64,000 nt of DNA from Chitinophaga pinensis DSM 2588 (GTDB taxonomy: Bacteria; Bacteroidota; Bacteroidia; Chitinophagales; Chitinophagaceae), in contig NC_013132.1 of the NCBI RefSeq assembly GCF_000024005.1, forward strand, positions 62,001 to 126,000. The letters run 5' to 3'. Position 1 is the stretch's first letter. The number at the start of each line of letters is the position of its first letter. Below the pieces are notes generated by a model. That model was not told the DNA's origin. It saw only the letters and a list, made by a program, of their open reading frames with translations, and ran no database searches. The position numbers and the translations under genes are program-made. Below are positions 27,881 through 36,679 of this stretch, piece after piece.

Positions 27881-28810
27881 ATGAGTTACAAAGATTATAT
27901 CAAAGACGCCCTCCTAGGTGTCGCTACCGGTGATGCCTTAGGTGTACCGGTAGAATTCCGGTCACGGCGCTCCCTATTAGAAAACCCGGTCACCAATATG
28001 CGGAGCTATGGTACGCACGGTCAACCGGCAGGTACCTGGTCAGATGATAGCTCGCTGACCTTCTGTCTCGCAGAAATGCTCTGCGGCGATTACGACCTGC
28101 AAAACCTGGCCAACCGTTTCGTGAATTGGATGCAGCATGGCTATTGGACACCACATGGCGAAGTATTTGACATTGGTTTTGCTACCCGCGACGCCATCCT
28201 TAACCTGGGCCGGGGTGTCTCTCCTGTAATGGCAGGTGGTATCCACGAACAAAGTAACGGTAACGGATCTCTCATGCGTATTCTTCCTTTGGTATTTTAT
28301 ATCAAAGACATGTCGATAGAAGAGCGGTACCGACACACACAGGAAGTATCCTCACTGACACACAGGCATCAACGCTCCATTAACGGGTGTTTTATTTACC
28401 TTGAAATGGCACGGGCCATCTTACAGGGACAAACACCTGAACAGGCATATCAGACGATCTGTGACACCATTCCGCCGTTCCTCAAAAACGACGAGATATA
28501 TTACTATGACCGCGTACTGTTCGGCCATCTACGGGATTGTGCCGACACTGATATCCGGGGTGGCGGCTATGTCGTACACTCGCTGGAAGCAGCTGTCTGG
28601 TGTCTTTTACATACCAGCTCTTATGCGGACGCCGTCCTGACTGCTGTCAACCTGGGAGAAGATACAGACACAACAGGTGCTGTTACCGGCGGACTGGCAG
28701 GATTGACCTACGGATGGGCCACAATTCCGGCGGACTGGCTAAATGTTTTGGCAAAAAGGGATGCAATTGACGTACTGATTACTAACTTGCAGGCCAAAAT
28801 TTACAGGTAA
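27881..28810 (+). CDS. ADP-ribosylglycohydrolase (ARH/DraG family)
   Basis: A 309-aa enzyme that hydrolyses ADP-ribose from proteins, nucleic acids or small molecules. The dinuclear metal site is complete by eye: GVATGDALG at the N-terminus, GTWSDDSSLT, SNGNGSLMRI, and the C-terminal NLGEDTDTTGAVTGG. The catalytic fold covers the whole protein with no extra domain. It is the fourth gene of the operon. With KptA producing ADP-ribose cyclic phosphate and NADAR acting on ribosyl bonds, it fits a repair or salvage chain. Its stop codon is directly followed by the phosphatase ATG. Confidence 0.94.
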   Translation: MSYKDYIKDALLGVATGDALGVPVEFRSRRSLLENPVTNMRSYGTHGQPAGTWSDDSSLTFCLAEMLCGDYDLQNLANRFVNWMQHGYWTPHGEVFDIGFATRDAILNLGRGVSPVMAGGIHEQSNGNGSLMRILPLVFYIKDMSIEERYRHTQEVSSLTHRHQRSINGCFIYLEMARAILQGQTPEQAYQTICDTIPPFLKNDEIYYYDRVLFGHLRDCADTDIRGGGYVVHSLEAAVWCLLHTSSYADAVLTAVNLGEDTDTTGAVTGGLAGLTYGWATIPADWLNVLAKRDAIDVLITNLQAKIYR

Positions 28811-29542
28811 ATGGCCCGGACGTTTGTAATTGGGGATATTCATGGCGCACTGAAAGCACTGGAACAGGTGATCGGCAAAATCAAGCCGAAAGCTGCTGAT
28901 ACGCTTATTTTTCTGGGCGATTATGTAGATGGCTGGTCACAATCCGCGCAGGTGATCGACTACCTCATGCAACTCGAAAAACGATATAAATGCATTTTCA
29001 TCAAAGGGAACCATGACGCCTGGTGTGAATCCTGGTTAATGGGTTCCCTTCCTGATCCAACCTGGATCTTCAATGGTGGTCAGGCTACTGTTGAAAGCTA
29101 TGCAGGCCTTTCTCCCGAGCAAAAAGATGTACACATCGCTTTCTACAACAGGATGAAGGACTACGTCATTGACACGGAAAACAGGCTGTTTATACATGCA
29201 GGTTTCACCTCTATGCACGGTCCGGCAATGGAACGTTACGAAGCAAGTACCAGGTGGGACAGAACCTTGTGGGAAATGGCTTGTACCATGGACAAGCGGA
29301 TCAAAAAAGATTCAAAACTCTTTCCAAAACGCCTGCTGTTGTATCATGAAATCTATATTGGCCATACACCTACTATCAACTATGATGTAGATGTGCCAAT
29401 GCAGGGATGTAACGTATGGAATGTGGATACCGGTGCAGCATTCTACGGTAAACTGACAGCGATGGATATCGCAACAAAAAAGTTCTGGCAAAGCGATCCG
29501 GTAAGGGAATTATATCCAAATGAAAAAGGCAGGAACCGTTAG
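28811..29542 (+). CDS. calcineurin-like metallophosphoesterase (PPP type)
   Basis: A 243-aa phosphoesterase with the metal-binding motifs of the bacterial PPP/bis(5'-nucleosyl)-tetraphosphatase group: GDIHG, GDYVDG, GNHD, plus HAGF (FIHAGFTS) and GHTP. It is the last gene of the ADP-ribose operon, starting at the base after the preceding stop. In this setting it may open or remove the phosphate of ADP-ribose cyclic phosphate, or act on RNA ends; a protein phosphatase activity is also possible. Its 3' end overlaps the convergent lipoprotein gene by four bases. Confidence 0.92.
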   Translation: MARTFVIGDIHGALKALEQVIGKIKPKAADTLIFLGDYVDGWSQSAQVIDYLMQLEKRYKCIFIKGNHDAWCESWLMGSLPDPTWIFNGGQATVESYAGLSPEQKDVHIAFYNRMKDYVIDTENRLFIHAGFTSMHGPAMERYEASTRWDRTLWEMACTMDKRIKKDSKLFPKRLLLYHEIYIGHTPTINYDVDVPMQGCNVWNVDTGAAFYGKLTAMDIATKKFWQSDPVRELYPNEKGRNR

Positions 29543-30192
29543 TTCCGTAGTAATCGCAACTCTTTTCTTACAAGTGGAAAATCGCTGTCGTTGACGTCTG
29601 TTTCATAATAGTAAACAGTACCATCTTCCAGCACAATCCTTTTTTCCAGATCCTCATCGCTGATGTACTCACAGGCGGTGGGGATATACCAATAATCGGA
29701 AATACGCAGCCACCTGCTGTCGCTATACGACCAGGTACTGACAGTATACGTACACGCACGCATTGACTGCTCAAAAACAGATATTTCATCTTTACCATCC
29801 CCATTCAGATCTCCTTCATTTACCAGACGGATGTGTCTGCCCGTAATCACCGGCATCGCCTTGATATCGGCAGCTGAAAAACGTACGATATACTGATATT
29901 CCATATCCGATTCAACTTCTTCTCCATTTCCCTCACTACCTCTCTTTGCGTAAAAAACACCATACCCGGTATCCTGTCTGAAATCGCCGTCAAAATCACC
30001 TAAAATATGCACAGTATCCGGTATCAGCTGTAACTCTTCAGGAGGAGCATCCAGCGTCATTATACCCGTATCAATAGGCGGTTCTGCCATATTACTTACT
30101 GTCGTTGCACTAACATTCTCTTTGGGGGACTCTGCAGTGGAATGGCATGCTGATAAAAAAAGGAGACCTAAGGCATAAAGGGATCTTTGCAT
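29539..30192 (-). CDS. lipoprotein with FG-GAP/VCBS-like Asp motifs
   Basis: A 217-aa lipoprotein (lipobox LFLSAC). The mature part carries two calcium-loop-like motifs, GDFDGDFRQD and GDLNGDGKDE, as found in FG-GAP/VCBS repeat proteins, although there is not a full set of propeller repeats. No catalytic family is visible. It is convergent with the ADP-ribose operon and has its own AT-rich promoter region shared with the divergent pectate lyase gene. Surface localisation is inferred. Confidence 0.75.
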   Translation of the reverse strand: MQRSLYALGLLFLSACHSTAESPKENVSATTVSNMAEPPIDTGIMTLDAPPEELQLIPDTVHILGDFDGDFRQDTGYGVFYAKRGSEGNGEEVESDMEYQYIVRFSAADIKAMPVITGRHIRLVNEGDLNGDGKDEISVFEQSMRACTYTVSTWSYSDSRWLRISDYWYIPTACEYISDEDLEKRIVLEDGTVYYYETDVNDSDFPLVRKELRLLRN

Positions 30193-30362
30193 CTCACATG
30201 AATTACGAATTATAAGACTAAAGTATCACTTTATTTATTAAGAATACCGCTTTTTTGTCCATTTTAGAGTGGGAACGTTTGCGTAAATATTTACCCGCAC
30301 TTCTGAGCGCTCAGCTATCAAATCCTGTAATTTCAGGATGAAATAAAAACCCCCGTCCCGTT

Positions 30363-32615
30363 ATGAGAACACAACTACTACTGGCACTCGCGTGCCTTCT
30401 TGGAGAAGGTATGACCTATGCACAAACCCCTTTGTATGTTGCTCCCGGCGGCTCCGCCTCCAACCCCGGTACCAGCATCAATGCACCGACTACACTCGCC
30501 AATGCACTGGCGACTATTCCCGCTGGCGGTACCATTTATCTGAGAGGAGGCACTTATAGTTTATCCGCATCTGTCATTATTCCTGCCACCAACAACGGTA
30601 CCGCTTCGGCCAACAAAAATGTTGTTGCCTATAGCACAGAAGTCCCCGTATTGAACTTCTCCGCACAGGCAATCGCTGATGCCAACCGTGGATTAGTACT
30701 GGATGGTGATTACTGGCATTTCACCGGTATAACCATCACGGGCGCAGGTGACAACGGTATGTTACTCGCAGGCAATAACAACATCATTGAGAAATGTATC
30801 TTCAGTAAAAACCATGACAGCGGATTACAACTCAGCCGCTATGTAACGAGTAACACAACGATTGGTTCATGGCCATCCAACAACCTCATTTTAAACTGTG
30901 AAGCATTTGACAACCAGGATCCTGATAATGAAGATGCGGATGGTTTCGCCGCTAAATTAACATGCGGTACCGGTAATGTTTTCAGAGGCTGTATCTCCCA
31001 TCATAACATTGATGACGGATGGGATCTCTATGCAAAAGATGATACAGGTCCTATCGGTCCGGTGACCATTGACAACTGCGTAGCCTATAGCAATGGTACG
31101 CTCAGCACAGGCAGCACTTCCGGTAATGGTGATAAAAACGGCTTTAAACTCGGTGGATCCGGTATTGCCGTGAATCATATCATACGCCGTAGCGTAGCAT
31201 TTAACAATGGCCACCACGGATTTACCGATAACAATAACCCCGGTAATATCGAAGTGACTAATAATACCAGCTACAATAATGCGGAATCTAATTTCAACTT
31301 CAGAGAAGGCAGTACGGCCACTTTCCGTAATAACCTGTCTTTCAATGCAGGCTCCAGTGACAAGAGTAATGGTACGGAAGTAGGGAGCAGTAATGTATGG
31401 TGGAAAAACAATGTCAGCACTAACAGTGGTGGTCTTGTAGTGAGCAGCGCCGACTTTATTGCTACCTCTCCATCCGTAGGCAAAAACACGGATGGTAGTC
31501 CGAATCTGGGCAACTTCCTGGCCCTGGCTTCCGGCAGCGATATGATCAATGCCGGTGTTATTACCAGCGGCATTACTTACAGCGGTTCTGCACCGGATAT
31601 AGGCGCCCGTGAATCAGGTAGCACTACCAATCCAGGTACCTATTCGCTGAGCATCACGGCGTCTCCGTCTGCCGGCGGTACTGTTACAGCCAGTCCGAAT
31701 GCCTCCTCCTACACAGCAGGTACGGTAGTGACGCTTACAGCTGCTGCTGCCAGTGGTTATACCTTCTCCGGATGGAGTGGTGCTGCCAGTGGTACCTCCG
31801 CCACCACCACAGTGACCATGAACAGTAACCAGGTTGTTACAGCGAACTTTACTGCCAATAACGGCGGTGGTAACACCTTGCGCATCGATGACGCAGCTAC
31901 CACTACCAGCGGCTATTGTGGCGCTGATGGTAGTCGCCAGAACAGTTATAGCGGCGCTGATGGCGGTTACTATATCAACCTGTCTAACTCCGCAGCCAAA
32001 GGTGTGAATTACACTATTACAGTGCCAGCTGCCGGTACTTATTCCTTTGTATGGAGATATGCCAATGGTGGTGCAAACGTCTCTACAACTGCAAGACTAT
32101 TGGTAAATGGCAACACCGCTGTATCCAATGTATCATTCCCCAAAACAAGCGCATGGACATCCTGGACAACGACAGCCGCAGTTACAGCAACGCTGGCTGC
32201 CGGTACAAATACGGTACGTATAGAGACTACTTCTTCAACAGAATTTGCCAATATCGACTGGCTGGAAGTAACAGGGAATAATCCGGCTGCAGGCACCTGT
32301 GGCAGCGCACTGCTGAACAATTTATCTTATAAATACGAAGCAGCAGAAACAGCTACTATCAGCGAAGCAGCAAAGATTTATCCGAATCCTGTAGTGAATA
32401 ACGCTACGATCAGCTTCTATAACAGTAAAGAAACAAGAGTAGCAGTGAAGATATTTGATGCAAACGGCGCATTAATCAACAATGTGAGCAACCAGCGCTA
32501 TCCTGCTGGCCACAACCAGATCAATGTTGACTGTAGCAGATTAGTCAAAGCGGTCTACTTCATCAGGGTAGAGCGGAATGGGAACAATGAAACATTAAGA
32601 GTGGTGAAGCAGTAA
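30363..32615 (+). CDS. secreted modular pectate lyase (PL9-like) with T9SS tail
   Basis: A 750-aa secreted polysaccharide lyase. The order is: signal peptide (residues 1-21, cleavage near YAQT); right-handed beta-helix lyase domain (~25-415) with repeated Asn/Asp turns and the PL9-like segment GNGDKNGFKLGG carrying a candidate catalytic Lys; an InlB-type B repeat (~420-495, GTVTASPNASSYTAGT, TFSGWSGAASG, VVTANF); a CBM35/CBM6-like carbohydrate-binding module (~500-635); and a type IX secretion sorting domain (~665-750, AKIYPNPV and the closing RVVKQ). It should cleave pectin outside the cell. Repeat copy 3 begins four bases after its stop. Confidence 0.92.
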   Translation: MRTQLLLALACLLGEGMTYAQTPLYVAPGGSASNPGTSINAPTTLANALATIPAGGTIYLRGGTYSLSASVIIPATNNGTASANKNVVAYSTEVPVLNFSAQAIADANRGLVLDGDYWHFTGITITGAGDNGMLLAGNNNIIEKCIFSKNHDSGLQLSRYVTSNTTIGSWPSNNLILNCEAFDNQDPDNEDADGFAAKLTCGTGNVFRGCISHHNIDDGWDLYAKDDTGPIGPVTIDNCVAYSNGTLSTGSTSGNGDKNGFKLGGSGIAVNHIIRRSVAFNNGHHGFTDNNNPGNIEVTNNTSYNNAESNFNFREGSTATFRNNLSFNAGSSDKSNGTEVGSSNVWWKNNVSTNSGGLVVSSADFIATSPSVGKNTDGSPNLGNFLALASGSDMINAGVITSGITYSGSAPDIGARESGSTTNPGTYSLSITASPSAGGTVTASPNASSYTAGTVVTLTAAAASGYTFSGWSGAASGTSATTTVTMNSNQVVTANFTANNGGGNTLRIDDAATTTSGYCGADGSRQNSYSGADGGYYINLSNSAAKGVNYTITVPAAGTYSFVWRYANGGANVSTTARLLVNGNTAVSNVSFPKTSAWTSWTTTAAVTATLAAGTNTVRIETTSSTEFANIDWLEVTGNNPAAGTCGSALLNNLSYKYEAAETATISEAAKIYPNPVVNNATISFYNSKETRVAVKIFDANGALINNVSNQRYPAGHNQINVDCSRLVKAVYFIRVERNGNNETLRVVKQ

Positions 32616-32618
32616 AAA

Positions 32619-32752
32619 AATTAAGAATTAAGAATTAAGAATTAAGAATTAACATAGAGAAGAACGACCTATAGATAGTATACAGCTCCAACCTATTCGC
32701 CAAAATCTTCGCTGCATTTTAATTCTTAATTCTTAATTCTTAATTCCTAATT
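32619..32752. repeat. AATTAAG inverted-repeat element, copy 3
   Basis: The left arm (32619-32653) has five successive AATTAAG units; the right arm (32721-32752) is its reverse complement with one AATTAGG variant. The loop is ~67 bases. The element exactly fills the gap between the pectate lyase stop and the convergent TPR-like gene stop, where it could serve as a bidirectional terminator. Confidence 0.88.
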
Positions 32753-33724
32753 TCACACCGTCCAGTGTTCTTTACGGATGATTTCCTCCAACCGCACTTT
32801 ATCTTCTATCATCTGTGGCTCAAGTCCCAGCTGCTGCATCAGACTATAAGTATTAATAACTCCCTCTTTGAACCAGGGCATTTCCCGGCTAAGGGTCATG
32901 AATTTCGAAAAGGCTTTCATATAATCACCTTGCTGCACAAGATAAGTGGCGTGTGCAGAACGGAAATGTGGATAATGATAGAATTCACAGGCAAGACTAT
33001 CCCAGAGGGATTCCGTAACAGCAGCATCTCTTCTCAGCATGGCCACCGCATATACGGGAGAATGTACAAGATCGTTATCAAACCCTACCAGTTCGTGAAT
33101 AGTTAGCGACTTTCTGGTATCACTTGTCATTTTAATCTTTAATACCTCACTATACATATCGTCGGCCCGTTCCTGTTGGTGGGTATGGTGCCAGATATCT
33201 CCCAGCAGGATCTTCGCCTTCATATGATTAGGTACCAGACTAAGTGCCTTTTCAGCCCTTTCCTGGGCCTCTTTGTACCGGGTCAGGATAAAATACGCCC
33301 TGGCTACCGCCATATGGAAATTGGCGTCAGTCAGATCTGGTCCCGTGGCATGTTCTGCCGCGATCTTTAATGCGTGCTCCGGATAGCGATCAATATTATA
33401 ACGCTCAATTACCTGCCAGAGCTTCAGTGACTCTCCGATGGAGTTGTCTAATACCTTGTAAATGATCCCCCTTTTGTCCCAAACTGATTTTACCTGTTTC
33501 CATTCTTCAAATGCTTCCGGAAAGGCCAAAGCGAATGGAATCACCTCGTTTGTCTCTTCCGAACGTACCCGCATATTCATTTCCCCCTTTGGCCGGCTGG
33601 TATAACGGGAAGCTGCGGCCAGGAATTCTTTGTCAAAAATATCAATGTCTGTCAATGCTGACGCGGGAACGGCCCGCCTTTTCTTGTTGTTTCGAAGGCC
33701 AAATAGATTAGCGAAAAAGCCCAT
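32753..33724 (-). CDS. TPR-like protein of unknown function, 323 aa
   Basis: A soluble protein. The start at 33724 (MGFFANLFGLRNNKKRR) is chosen over the longer frame from 33751 because it removes a poorly conserved extension; the short amphipathic start is followed by a basic patch. Residues ~125-195 look like two to three tetratricopeptide units (NFHMAVARAYFILTRYKEAQERAEKAL, HMKAKILLGDIWHHTHQQERADD), and the flanks are also helical. It may act as a protein-interaction adaptor. Its stop codon touches repeat copy 3. Confidence 0.75.
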   Translation of the reverse strand: MGFFANLFGLRNNKKRRAVPASALTDIDIFDKEFLAAASRYTSRPKGEMNMRVRSEETNEVIPFALAFPEAFEEWKQVKSVWDKRGIIYKVLDNSIGESLKLWQVIERYNIDRYPEHALKIAAEHATGPDLTDANFHMAVARAYFILTRYKEAQERAEKALSLVPNHMKAKILLGDIWHHTHQQERADDMYSEVLKIKMTSDTRKSLTIHELVGFDNDLVHSPVYAVAMLRRDAAVTESLWDSLACEFYHYPHFRSAHATYLVQQGDYMKAFSKFMTLSREMPWFKEGVINTYSLMQQLGLEPQMIEDKVRLEEIIRKEHWTV

Positions 33725-33875
33725 AGTCGATATAGCTGTATTGTTCCGCAAGATATATAAATTATATACATATTATTTATTATACCATTTGAATAAATTC
33801 TCACCCTCAGTCAACAAATATTTTTAAATTAGAGAAGGAAGCGAAGTATTCATATTTTTTCATATATCAACCAGA

Positions 33876-35459
33876 ATGTCAATCTCAAGAAGAGCCTTCT
33901 TATCCCAAACCGGGAAAGTAGCGGCTGCCTATCCGGCTATGCTGGCATTAGGAATGCTGCCTCCCGCACCTGCCCACGCCTTCGCACTTCAGGGCACGGG
34001 GAACGGTAAACGTATTGTTATCCTTGGCGCAGGCCTCGCCGGACTTACAGCCGCTTACGAACTCACAAAACTGGGCTATCAGTGTACCCTGCTGGAAGCA
34101 AGGAACAGGGCCGGAGGCAGATGCTGGAGTATCCGGAAAGGAACCGTCCACCAGGAAACAGATATCCCTCCGCAAACCGCCCGGTTTGACGAAGGCATGT
34201 ACTTTAATGCCGGTCCCTCCCGTATCCCGCATCATCATGAACTGACCATGCACTATTGTCGGGAACTACAGGTACCTATACAGGTGTACAATAACGTGAA
34301 CGAGGCTACTTACCTCTTCGCCGAAGGCAAAGGCCCCCTTTCCAATAAAAAGATCAGGGCCCGGGAAATCCATAATGACCTCCGTGGTTATACAATGGAG
34401 CTCCTGGCTAAAGCGGTTGATCAGCAAAAGATCGATACGGCGCTTTCCAAAGAAGATACCCGGAAAATACTGGAATACCTCCGGGCAGAAGGCGGCCTTG
34501 ATATAGATAAACTTTACAAGGCTTCCGACAGAAGAGGTTTTGCCGAACAACCGGGCGCCGGAGACAAACCCGGGAAAATAGGAGATCCACATAAACTGGC
34601 GGATATCATTTCCTCCGGACTCGCCGATCCCGACTTCTATAACGTGGCTGAGTATACGTATGAACTCCAGATGACCATGTTCCAGGCCGTAGGTGGTATG
34701 GATAATATCGCCAAAGCATTTGAGCAACGACTGGGTAAGATGATCCGGTACGGCTGTGAAGTGACGGATATCCTCAATCAGCCGGAAGGAGTAAAGGTTC
34801 TTTATAAGGATAAAAAAGGCGAAGGAGCCATACAGGCAGACCTCTGTATCTGTACCCTGCCACTCCCGGTATTAAGTAACATCAGGCATAATTTTTCCTC
34901 CGATGTGAGCCGGGCGATTGACTACGTCCCTTACATGATTACCGGAAAGATCGGTATGCAGTTCAAGAGAAGGTTCTGGGAAGAAGATGAACAGATCTTC
35001 GGAGGAATCACCCATACAAATAACGAACTCACCCAGATCTTCTATCCGTCTTACGACTACCTCAGTAAAAAAGGCATTCTGCTGGGTTACTACAATTTCC
35101 ATGATAAAGCAAAACGGGTTGGGAACATGACACACGCCGAAAGAGAAAAACTAGCCATGGAAAAAGGTAGTCTGATACACCCCCAATACCGGAAAGAGTT
35201 TGAATCTTCCTTTTCTGTGAGCTGGCATAAGACGCCTTACAGCATGGGCGGATGGGGCTTATATACCGGCGCCACCCGGCAAACGCATTATAAAAGTTTA
35301 TTACAACCTGACAAACAGGTATACTTCGCAGGTGAACATACCACCTACCTCAATGCCTGGATGGCAGGTGCGTTCGAATCGGCCAGAAGAACGGTAGCTG
35401 ATATACACGCACGCGTAACAGATCAACGTATTTCCTATCCCACTGCCACCGGCAGCTGA
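33876..35459 (+). CDS. Tat-exported flavin monoamine/L-amino-acid oxidase
   Basis: A 527-aa flavoenzyme. A twin-arginine signal (SRRAFLSQTGKVAAAYP, cleavage near AHAFA) suggests export of the folded, FAD-loaded protein. The dinucleotide motif is [17 protein letters not shown] with the second half LLEARNRAGGRCWS; the C-terminal FAD contact is YFAGEHTTYLNAWMAGAFESA. It would oxidise an amine or L-amino acid to the imine with release of hydrogen peroxide. The PLP aminotransferase follows after 35 bases and the Hint-domain protein after that, and all three have export signals. Confidence 0.9.
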   Translation: MSISRRAFLSQTGKVAAAYPAMLALGMLPPAPAHAFALQGTGNGKRIVILGAGLAGLTAAYELTKLGYQCTLLEARNRAGGRCWSIRKGTVHQETDIPPQTARFDEGMYFNAGPSRIPHHHELTMHYCRELQVPIQVYNNVNEATYLFAEGKGPLSNKKIRAREIHNDLRGYTMELLAKAVDQQKIDTALSKEDTRKILEYLRAEGGLDIDKLYKASDRRGFAEQPGAGDKPGKIGDPHKLADIISSGLADPDFYNVAEYTYELQMTMFQAVGGMDNIAKAFEQRLGKMIRYGCEVTDILNQPEGVKVLYKDKKGEGAIQADLCICTLPLPVLSNIRHNFSSDVSRAIDYVPYMITGKIGMQFKRRFWEEDEQIFGGITHTNNELTQIFYPSYDYLSKKGILLGYYNFHDKAKRVGNMTHAEREKLAMEKGSLIHPQYRKEFESSFSVSWHKTPYSMGGWGLYTGATRQTHYKSLLQPDKQVYFAGEHTTYLNAWMAGAFESARRTVADIHARVTDQRISYPTATGS

Positions 35460-35494
35460 CGTATAGATATTCTTTACAACCAAAACGAATTGCT

Positions 35495-36667
35495 ATGAGT
35501 ACCACCAACTCCATGAACAGACGTAACTGGCTGAAAACAACAGCGCTGTTTACCGGGGGATTCACCATGCTTCCGCCAGTCCTCAGCCGGCTGCAGGCAG
35601 CACCTGTCGCCAGCAATAGCACTGCTTATGCCACAGACTTCACCATTTCGCCCAAATTGCCGGTCAATCTGAAAGCCCGGCTCTTTGCCAATGAAAACCC
35701 TTTCGGGCCTTCTCCGGCGGCTAAAAAGGCCATTATGGAGGCAGTAACAACCAGTTATCAATACCCCATCAGACTGATTCCCGAACTGGAAGAGAAGATC
35801 TGCGCCTATGAAGGTATCACGCCTGATATGCTCATGATCAGCTCCGGTTCCTCTCCACTGCTGTTAGGTACTGCCGTAAGTCTGTTAGGTAGTGGCGGTA
35901 ATATCGTCACCGCCGATCCTACCTACGACGATCTGCCTACCCGCTGTGAAAAAGTCAATGCAAAATGGGTCAGGGTACCTTTAACAAAAGACTATACACA
36001 CGACCTGGACGCGATGGAACGGGCGATCACGTCTGACACCAAACTGGTGTACATCTGTAATCCAAATAATCCTACTGGTACCATCGTTGATAAAGATAAA
36101 CTCAAAGCTTTCTGCGAAAGGGTATCTCAGAAAGCCACCGTATTCGTTGACGAGGCTTACATCGATTATCTGCCGGATGCAGATAGTACCACGCTTATCG
36201 GCAATGTCAAGAAAGGACAGAACATCATCGTAGCACGTACCTTTTCTAAAGTATACGGTCTGGCAGGGCTACGTATCGGATATATCATTGCACCGCCTGC
36301 CATCATTGCCAGGTTACAACCGAATACCTCCTGTAGCTGGGCAGCTCTTTCCGCTCCAGCTATCAGCGGCGCCCTGGCCAGTTACCAGGACAAAGCCTAT
36401 ATGAAAGAAGTCGTGGCTAAAACAATTGAAAGCAAACAATTCCTGTACGACACGCTGAAAGCAGAAGGTTATTCATACATCCCATCGCATACCAACTTTG
36501 TCATGTTCCCACTCAAAATGGACGGAGAACGCTTCCAGGAAGAAATGATGAAACGGAGTGTCGGACTGCGTAACTGGAAAATGAATAATAGTCACTGGTG
36601 CAGGATCAGCATCGGACGAATGGATGAAATGCAGGCATTCGCAGCCGCATTCAAGGAATTATCTTAA
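35495..36667 (+). CDS. Tat-exported PLP aminotransferase (class I/II, HisC-like)
   Basis: A 390-aa fold-type I aminotransferase with an N-terminal twin-arginine-like signal (NRRNWLKTTALF, then a hydrophobic run). Core features are NENPFGPSP near the start, SSGSSPLL for phosphate binding, CNPNNPTGT, DEAYIDY and the PLP-lysine in ARTFSKVYGLAGLRIGY. Closest by pattern to histidinol-phosphate/aromatic aminotransferases. A Tat-type signal on such an enzyme is unusual and agrees with PLP loading in the cytoplasm before export. It lies 12 bases upstream of the Hint-domain gene. Confidence 0.88.
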   Translation: MSTTNSMNRRNWLKTTALFTGGFTMLPPVLSRLQAAPVASNSTAYATDFTISPKLPVNLKARLFANENPFGPSPAAKKAIMEAVTTSYQYPIRLIPELEEKICAYEGITPDMLMISSGSSPLLLGTAVSLLGSGGNIVTADPTYDDLPTRCEKVNAKWVRVPLTKDYTHDLDAMERAITSDTKLVYICNPNNPTGTIVDKDKLKAFCERVSQKATVFVDEAYIDYLPDADSTTLIGNVKKGQNIIVARTFSKVYGLAGLRIGYIIAPPAIIARLQPNTSCSWAALSAPAISGALASYQDKAYMKEVVAKTIESKQFLYDTLKAEGYSYIPSHTNFVMFPLKMDGERFQEEMMKRSVGLRNWKMNNSHWCRISIGRMDEMQAFAAAFKELS

Positions 36668-36679
36668 CAAAATCATTGT

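Noticed and set aside
26774..29542. DarT/DarG-type ADP-ribosylation toxin system
   Set aside because: No DarT-like transferase or macrodomain is present in the operon; only hydrolase and transfer enzymes of other families are seen.
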